Shown here piece after piece: positions 1-4,071 of a stretch of 6,273 nucleotides of DNA (positions within the stretch are counted from its first letter, which is position 1; each line of letters starts with the position of its first letter). Made by a program: the position numbers and the translations under genes. Below the pieces are notes generated by a model. That model did not search any database, had not been told where the DNA came from, and worked only from the letters and a program-made list of their open reading frames with translations. Source of the DNA: Bacteroidia bacterium. Lineage in GTDB: Bacteria; Bacteroidota; Bacteroidia; NS11-12g; UBA955. The stretch is taken from assembly GCA_023254645.1 (NCBI GenBank), contig JALRLA010000221.1:1-6273 (forward strand), in the 5' to 3' direction.

Positions 1-412
1 ATCCAACCAAATGAAAGTTCTTACCATCGTCAGAGCTTTTGTACAATCCATTTCCATAGCCTACGCTGCGCTGGTTGTTGTTTTCGCCTGTTCCCACGAA
101 TACCTCATGGCGATTGTGAGGATTAAGAGCTACACATCCAATGCTTTGAGTGCCGTATCGGTCAAAAATGGGATCGAACGTAGTGCCGTTGTTTACGGTC
201 TTCCAAACCCCGCCATAAGCCGTAGCTGCATAGTAGGTTGAACTTTGCTCAGGATCGACGGCAAAATCAACCACTCGACCACTGGTCTTGGCAGGCCCAA
301 TGTTTCTGAATTGGACTTGATTCAACAAGAGCTTGGTCATGGAATCTTGGGACTGCGCGTTAACACCAAGGGTAGCAAGGATCGAACCGACCCAAAACAG
401 GCATTTTCTCAT
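1..412 (-). CDS. Secreted sortilin/BNR-repeat beta-propeller protein, N-terminal part (runs off left edge)
   Basis: This is an open frame of 137 codons read leftward from an ATG at 412-410 with no stop before the window edge. The N-terminus (MRKCLFWVGSILATLGVNAQ) looks like a signal peptide: basic start, hydrophobic core, and likely cleavage near Ala-Gln at residues 19-20, so the product is probably exported. The mature part carries FRNIGPAKTSGRV (about residues 35-47), AYGGVWKTVNNGTTF (about 65-79), VFVGTGENNNQRSVGYG (about 104-120) and LYKSSDDGKNF (about 123-133). From family knowledge, this is the opening of the large (about 1000-residue) VPS10/sortilin-like 'glycosyl hydrolase' BNR proteins common in Bacteroidota, where GGVWKT and YKSxDxGKxF are Asp-box-type propeller blades. 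A catalytic role is not established for this family, and the C-terminus, including any sorting domain, is outside the window. It follows the glycosyltransferase on the same strand after 47 bp but has its own promoter box at 417-424. Confidence 0.9.
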   Translation of the reverse strand, partial: MRKCLFWVGSILATLGVNAQSQDSMTKLLLNQVQFRNIGPAKTSGRVVDFAVDPEQSSTYYAATAYGGVWKTVNNGTTFDPIFDRYGTQSIGCVALNPHNRHEVFVGTGENNNQRSVGYGNGLYKSSDDGKNFHLVG

Positions 413-416
413 ATGC

Positions 417-424
417 CAAATATA
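417..424 (-). promoter_or_regulatory. Bacteroidota -7 promoter box TATATTTG before the BNR-protein gene
   Basis: Reading the minus strand, TATATTTG matches the Bacteroidota -7 consensus TAnnTTTG exactly. It is followed by GCAT and then the ATG of the BNR gene, so only 4 bases separate the box from the start codon. Transcription usually begins a few bases after the final G, which would give a leaderless or nearly leaderless mRNA. No convincing TTTG -33 box is seen 18-20 bases upstream; the best is TTCA. Confidence 0.65.
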
Positions 425-459
425 CAAAGTAGTACAGAAATCTGAATGCCTAAAAGGCC

Positions 460-1677
460 TCAATAATGGGTAGAAATACCTGTAAAAAAGGCCTCCAACT
501 GCTTAGCAACCACTCGCCAAGCAAATCGCGTTTGCACCAGCCCATAACCCTTTGTTCCGATCTCCTTGGCCTTGCTAGGCTCTTCCAATACATCCAAAAC
601 CAATTGAGCAAATTCGCTAGAATCGCCGGCTAATACTACCCCATCACCTGATGCAATTCCCAATCCAAAAAATCCAACGGAGGTGCAAACCACAGGCACT
701 CCCATGCTCATGGCTTCGAGCACTTTATTTTGGGTACCGGCTCCCAATCGAAGGGGACTGACCAAAACATGCGCTTGAGCATAGGCCTCTGACAAATCTT
801 CAACAAAACCTACCACTCGAATCGAGTCAGAAGCCAATGCGCGTACCGCTGAAACAGGCCTTTGCCCTGCAATGACAAACTCAGCCCTCGGCAATTTCGC
901 CATGATTTGAGGCCAAATCTCTGCGGCAAACCACTGCACCGCATCGATGTTCGGCGCGTAATCCATGTTGCCGGTAAACAACACCGTCGGACGCTGAGTA
1001 TGGTTCTCTTTGGGTGAAAAAGACTGATCGTCCACCCCATTCGGCAATAGGCCCAGACGAGACTCGGGCAATTGACAGGATTGAAGCAAGTGATTTCGAT
1101 CTTCTACCGAACAAACCAGACTCAATGGGAATTGGGGCAACAAGCGCTGCTCCCATCTGTGCATGCGTTTGTATTCCAAACGATTGAACAGACGCAAAAC
1201 GGGGTTCTTCGCGTTTTCCATTCGGCGCTTCCAATACAAACTGAAGGCATCTGGAAGGTCCAACACGGCATTTTTAGGTACCCGCTTGTCCAAGTACTGC
1301 CCCATGCGAAGGTGCTGAACATGAATGGCATCAAAGGGTTGCAACAACGTTTGATCCAGGCGTTTTTTGAAAGCCCGAGATTGAAAAAACGCCAATTGCA
1401 GGGGCTTAGACCCAAACAACCCCAACAAGGCGGAAACATACGATTTGACCAAGGGTCGGTACACCCAGTCTACACGAGCGAACAGGAGTTTTTCGCTTTC
1501 TTCGACTCGCATCGACTTCAACTGTTCCCCATAGGCGATGTCTTCGTGAGATTCGGCAATGGTCAACAAATGCAACTCGTGATGGGGAGCCAACTGCTTG
1601 GCCAGGTTGAAGATTTTCAATTTATCACCCCGATACGGCGGATAAGGCATCCTGTTGGCGATAAATAGAATCTTCAC
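460..1677 (-). CDS. GT4-like glycosyltransferase, Stp1/TIGR03087-like
   Basis: The 405-residue protein has a two-domain GT-B layout. The N-terminal domain starts with MKILFIANRMPYPPYRGDK (residues 1-19), the strand and glycine-rich loop typical of GT4-type enzymes. The C-terminal domain holds LPNGVDDQSF (211-220), LFTGNMDYAPNIDAVQWF (233-250), the VxGFVEDL turn (289-295) and GAGTQNKVLEAMSMGVPVV (312-330), where the nucleotide-sugar donor binds. This set, notably FTGNMDYxPNxDAVxWF and xQNKVLEAM, resembles the sugar transferases associated with PEP-CTERM/XrtA exopolysaccharide loci. The first Glu of the common EX7E motif is replaced (Gly313, with Glu321 kept). There is no signal peptide, so the enzyme is cytoplasmic or membrane-peripheral. 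It probably adds a sugar to a surface polysaccharide or lipid-linked glycan; donor and acceptor cannot be read. The start is a GTG at 1677-1675; an ATG two bases upstream is out of frame and meets TGA at once. Transcription is divergent from the aminotransferase gene. Confidence 0.88.
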   Translation of the reverse strand: MKILFIANRMPYPPYRGDKLKIFNLAKQLAPHHELHLLTIAESHEDIAYGEQLKSMRVEESEKLLFARVDWVYRPLVKSYVSALLGLFGSKPLQLAFFQSRAFKKRLDQTLLQPFDAIHVQHLRMGQYLDKRVPKNAVLDLPDAFSLYWKRRMENAKNPVLRLFNRLEYKRMHRWEQRLLPQFPLSLVCSVEDRNHLLQSCQLPESRLGLLPNGVDDQSFSPKENHTQRPTVLFTGNMDYAPNIDAVQWFAAEIWPQIMAKLPRAEFVIAGQRPVSAVRALASDSIRVVGFVEDLSEAYAQAHVLVSPLRLGAGTQNKVLEAMSMGVPVVCTSVGFFGLGIASGDGVVLAGDSSEFAQLVLDVLEEPSKAKEIGTKGYGLVQTRFAWRVVAKQLEAFFTGISTHY

Positions 1678-1681
1678 ATCA

Positions 1682-1689
1682 CAAAAATA
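1682..1689 (-). promoter_or_regulatory. -7 promoter box TATTTTTG for the glycosyltransferase gene
   Basis: On the minus strand TATTTTTG matches TAnnTTTG exactly, and 4 bases (TGAT) separate it from the GTG start at 1677. It is the left arm of a perfect inverted repeat whose right arm is the plus-strand promoter box. No TTTG-type -33 box is found at about 19 bases; that stretch overlaps the opposing promoter. Confidence 0.65.
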
Positions 1690-1713
1690 CGGGCAATTGA
1701 CCGCCTGTTTCGG

Positions 1714-1721
1714 TATTTTTG
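1714..1721 (+). promoter_or_regulatory. -7 promoter box TATTTTTG for the aminotransferase gene
   Basis: TATTTTTG matches TAnnTTTG exactly and lies 3 bases (TGT) before the ATG at 1725. The predicted transcript therefore starts at or next to the start codon. No clear -33 TTTG lies 18-20 bases upstream; a TTGA at 1697-1700 is too close (13-base spacer). Confidence 0.65.
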
Positions 1722-1724
1722 TGT

Positions 1725-2921
1725 ATGACCCGTCTCAGTCAACGAATAGCCGAAATCGTCGAAAGCCAAACCTTGGCGATGACAAAGAAAGCCAGAGAGC
1801 TTAAAGCCGCTGGCCGCGACATCATCAGCTTGAGCATTGGCGAGCCTGATTTTGACACCCCTGCATTCATATGCGAAGCCGCTCATGCCGCTGCCCAAAA
1901 AGGGCATACCCACTACCCTCCCGTGGCTGGCATTCCTGAGCTTCGCTCGGCCATTTGCCAAAAACTGGAACGGGAAAACGGAGTCACCTTCTCACCCGAT
2001 CAGATCATGGTCAGCAGCGGGGCCAAACAAAGTTTGATCAATGCTGTTCTTGCGTTAATCAATCCCGGTGACGAGGTCATACTTCCGGCTCCTTTCTGGG
2101 TCAGTTACCCCACCATGGTCCAATACGCAGGAGGTACTGTCGTTCCCATTACGACCCAGGCCAGTTCCGATTTCAAAGTCAGTGCTGAGCAATTGGAAGC
2201 CGCTATCACAGAGCGCACCCGATTGTTGATTTTCTCTTCCCCCTGTAACCCTTCTGGCTCGGTGATGACGCAAGCCGAATTGAAGGCTTGGGCTGAAGTT
2301 TTGGAAAGACATCCGCAGGTATTCATCATCTCTGATGAAATCTACGAACACATCCAATACGGACAAAGCCACCAAAGCTTGGCCCAATTCGATTCGCTGA
2401 GAGATCGCTTGGCCATCGTAAATGGATTCAGCAAAGGCTACGCCATGACGGGTTGGAGACTGGGCTATTTGGCAGGTCCCCAAGACTTGGTGCAGGCCTG
2501 CGACAAGATTCAAGGCTTGTTCACATCTGGAGCCAACTCTGTGGCTCAATGGGCGGGTGTAGCCGCCTTAACCGGTGATCAATCAGAGGTCAAGGCCATG
2601 TGCCAGACCTTCGAAACTCGACGCAACTTGGTTTTGGAAGAACTTCGGCAAATACCGAATCTAACCATACCAACCCCCGCGGGAGCTTTCTATGTCTTCC
2701 CTGATGTTCAGGCATACTACGGCAAGAAAAGCCCTGAGGGGCTAACCATTAGCAACGGCGACGATCTGTGCTTGTATTTGCTGGAAAGCGCAGGAGTGAG
2801 CTGTGTTTCTGGCGCAGGCTTCGGTTCTCCCGAATGCATCAGACTCTCTTACGCAGCCAGTGAAGAATCTCTCCTAAAAGCTTGTGTAAGAATGAAACAA
2901 GCCTTCGCCTCACTTTCCTAA
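1725..2921 (+). CDS. Class I aminotransferase (aspartate aminotransferase type, PLP-dependent)
   Basis: The 398-residue protein is the usual length for this family and is complete. The N-terminus, with LAMTKKARELKAAGRDIISLSIGEPDFDTP beginning near residue 17, is the hallmark of the aspartate/prephenate aminotransferase group (COG0436). Visible active-site elements are Trp125 in PFWVSY, Asn175 in NPSG, Asp204 and Tyr207 in SDEIYE, the PLP-binding Lys237 in GFSKGYAMTGWRLGY with Arg245, and Arg373 in ECIRLSYA, which binds the substrate carboxylate. It should move an amino group between an amino acid (probably aspartate, possibly prephenate or an aromatic acid) and a 2-oxo acid in the cytoplasm; exact specificity cannot be read. 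The ATG at 1725 is chosen because it gives the family-typical MTRLSQRI start and sits just after the -7 box. A TTG six bases upstream lies inside that box. The heptose kinase gene follows after 20 bases. Confidence 0.93.
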   Translation: MTRLSQRIAEIVESQTLAMTKKARELKAAGRDIISLSIGEPDFDTPAFICEAAHAAAQKGHTHYPPVAGIPELRSAICQKLERENGVTFSPDQIMVSSGAKQSLINAVLALINPGDEVILPAPFWVSYPTMVQYAGGTVVPITTQASSDFKVSAEQLEAAITERTRLLIFSSPCNPSGSVMTQAELKAWAEVLERHPQVFIISDEIYEHIQYGQSHQSLAQFDSLRDRLAIVNGFSKGYAMTGWRLGYLAGPQDLVQACDKIQGLFTSGANSVAQWAGVAALTGDQSEVKAMCQTFETRRNLVLEELRQIPNLTIPTPAGAFYVFPDVQAYYGKKSPEGLTISNGDDLCLYLLESAGVSCVSGAGFGSPECIRLSYAASEESLLKACVRMKQAFASLS

Positions 2922-2926
2922 ACCCT

Positions 2927-2934
2927 TACCTTTG
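2927..2934 (+). promoter_or_regulatory. -7 promoter box TACCTTTG before the heptose kinase gene
   Basis: TACCTTTG matches TAnnTTTG exactly and lies in the 20-base gap after the aminotransferase stop codon. TTCG at 2904-2907, exactly 19 bases upstream, is a 3-of-4 match to the -33 TTTG. The box ends 7 bases before the ATG at 2942 and 1 base before an in-frame ATG at 2936. A start site a few bases after the box would exclude 2936, so 2942 is preferred. The kinase gene can therefore be transcribed apart from the gene before it. Confidence 0.65.
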
Positions 2935-2941
2935 TATGGCA

Positions 2942-3931
2942 ATGCAAAAACAATCGATTGAACAGTTGATGAGCAGTTTTCAAGGCGTTCGAGTCCTGAT
3001 CGTAGGAGACGTCATGGTCGACAATTACATCATCGGCAAAGTAGATCGGGTATCGCCTGAAGCACCAGTGCCCGTGGTTGATGTCACCCGCTTTGACAGT
3101 CGTTTGGGTGGTGCCGGCAATGTGGCGCTGAATCTTAAAGCCTTGGGTGCCATCCCTGTTTTGTGTTCGGCCATCGGCAAGGACAAAGAGGGCGAAGACC
3201 TCTGCAAGCTCATCGAAGATGCAAGCATGACCACTCGTGCTTTGCTGACTTCTGATAAACGCAAAACCACCACCAAAACCCGTGTTTTGGGGAACAATCA
3301 CCAATTGCTGCGCATCGACCACGAGGTCAAAGACGATTTGGACAAGTTGGACACTTTCTTGTTGGAAGAGCACTTTGTCCGGGAACTGGACAACGCCGAC
3401 GTGGTCATCTTTGAAGATTACAACAAAGGGGTGCTGCACGGTCTGAACATCGAGCACTTCCTCAACCTTTGCCAAGAACGAGGAATCCCCACAGTGGTCG
3501 ATCCAAAAAAGTCCAATTTCTTGTCATACAAAAAAGCCACGCTGTTCAAGCCTAACTTGAAAGAAATTCGAGAAGGTTTGAACCTGACGGGTGCATTGAG
3601 TTCTTTGGAAGAAATTCGCAATGCCGTTCAAGAGTTGAATGCCGTATTACAGAACCAAGCTACCATGGTCACCTTGAGCGAGAAGGGCGTTTACATTCAT
3701 CACCAAGAGGAAGAACATCACCTGGGCGCTCATGTGCGCAACATTGCTGATGTTTCTGGGGCTGGAGATACCGTTGTTTCGGTTGCCGCACTCTGCTTGG
3801 CCAAGAAATGCGAGTGGAACCGACTAGCCGCATTGAGCAATCTCGCCGGCGGATTGGTCTGCGAAGAAACAGGCGTTGTACCTATCAATGCCGATCGCTT
3901 GTTGGCGGAAGCCCAACGAATAGGGCTTTAA
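2942..3931 (+). CDS. rfaE1: D-glycero-beta-D-manno-heptose-7-phosphate kinase (RfaE1/HldE kinase domain, PfkB family)
   Basis: The 329-residue protein has the ribokinase/PfkB fold. Numbered from the ATG at 2942: VLIVGDVMVDNYIIG (18-32), VSPEAPVPVV (37-46, characteristic of heptose kinases), the sugar-binding GGAGNVALNL (56-65), DYNKGVL (159-165), VDPKK (186-190), KPN (203-205), and the anion hole/catalytic signature DVSGAGDT (270-277) with Asp276 as the presumed base. The family phosphorylates C1 of D-glycero-beta-D-manno-heptose 7-phosphate, using ATP, on the way to ADP-heptose for lipopolysaccharide or other glycans. The length matches the kinase domain only; the C-terminal nucleotidyltransferase half of the roughly 475-residue bifunctional HldE is absent, so a separate enzyme must supply that step. 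A longer reading from a TTG at 2882 overlaps the aminotransferase gene and adds non-homologous residues; an ATG at 2936 would add two. Another PfkB sugar kinase is the main alternative, but VSPEAPVPVV argues against it. Confidence 0.88.
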   Translation: MQKQSIEQLMSSFQGVRVLIVGDVMVDNYIIGKVDRVSPEAPVPVVDVTRFDSRLGGAGNVALNLKALGAIPVLCSAIGKDKEGEDLCKLIEDASMTTRALLTSDKRKTTTKTRVLGNNHQLLRIDHEVKDDLDKLDTFLLEEHFVRELDNADVVIFEDYNKGVLHGLNIEHFLNLCQERGIPTVVDPKKSNFLSYKKATLFKPNLKEIREGLNLTGALSSLEEIRNAVQELNAVLQNQATMVTLSEKGVYIHHQEEEHHLGAHVRNIADVSGAGDTVVSVAALCLAKKCEWNRLAALSNLAGGLVCEETGVVPINADRLLAEAQRIGL

Positions 3932-3956
3932 TCCTTTTTATTGATCATTTGAACCT

Positions 3957-3975
3957 GGGCCGTGAATCACGGCTC
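3957..3975. other. Short palindrome in the convergent intergenic gap
   Basis: GCCGTGA (3959-3965) and TCACGGC (3967-3973) are exact reverse complements around a single central base, and the flanks add a G-T and a G-C pair. The element lies 25 bases after the kinase stop codon and has no T-tract after it, so it is not an intrinsic terminator by itself. It could be an mRNA 3'-end hairpin or a protein-binding site. The rest of the 3932-4020 stretch shows no gene, tRNA or other element that I recognise. Confidence 0.45.
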
Positions 3976-4023
3976 CCGACTCTGTGCCTACAGGGGAATC
4001 GCTTTTGTCATCAATAGCATAAA

Positions 4024-4053
4024 AAAAGCCCCGCTCTTTCGAGCGGGGCTTTT
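4024..4053. terminator. Bidirectional intrinsic terminator between convergent genes
   Basis: The arms AAAAGCCCCGCTC (4024-4036) and GAGCGGGGCTTTT (4041-4053) pair perfectly over 13 bp around a TTTC loop, with a nine-pair G/C-rich core. The plus-strand RNA ends in a U-run (4050-4053). The seven A bases at 4021-4027 become a longer U-run on the minus strand. It therefore fits termination of the heptose kinase transcript from the left and the large surface-protein transcript from the right, which ends 18 bases away. Confidence 0.92.
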
Positions 4054-4071
4054 CATTGTTTCGTTGTGGGT

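Larger units (their letters stand above)
1680..1723. repeat. Perfect 11-bp inverted repeat spanning the divergent promoters
   Basis: The left arm CACAAAAATAC (1680-1690) and right arm GTATTTTTGTG (1713-1723) are exact reverse complements, separated by 22 bases. Each arm contains an outward-facing TATTTTTG box. The arms extend beyond the promoter consensus by one base on one side and two on the other, and the two free positions of the consensus are also identical. This may be simple promoter symmetry or a binding site for a dimeric regulator; the sequence alone does not decide. Confidence 0.8.

Noticed and set aside
11..445. Two short plus-strand open frames at the left edge
   Set aside because: They lie opposite the clearly homologous minus-strand BNR-protein gene, and their translations show no family features.
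448..459. Small GCCT-AAA-AGGC hairpin between the glycosyltransferase and BNR genes, considered as a terminator
   Set aside because: The stem is only 4 bp and no T-run follows on the minus strand.
1072..1668. A 198-codon plus-strand open frame
   Set aside because: It is antisense to the glycosyltransferase gene, whose motifs are conserved throughout; the antisense translation is low in recognisable structure.
1677..1679. ATG overlapping the GTG start of the glycosyltransferase
   Set aside because: It is out of frame and is followed at once by TGA.
1674..1961. A 95-codon minus-strand open frame crossing the divergent promoter region
   Set aside because: It is antisense to the aminotransferase N-terminus and would run through the promoter pair; no family features.
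2055..2549. A 164-codon minus-strand open frame
   Set aside because: It is antisense to the PLP-binding core of the aminotransferase and is a shadow of its codon bias.
2918..3475. A 185-codon minus-strand open frame
   Set aside because: It is antisense to the heptose kinase; the sense strand carries all conserved motifs.
3932..4020. Possible tRNA or small RNA in the convergent gap
   Set aside because: No cloverleaf arms, T-loop or CCA-end pattern could be assembled; only the short palindrome is supported.
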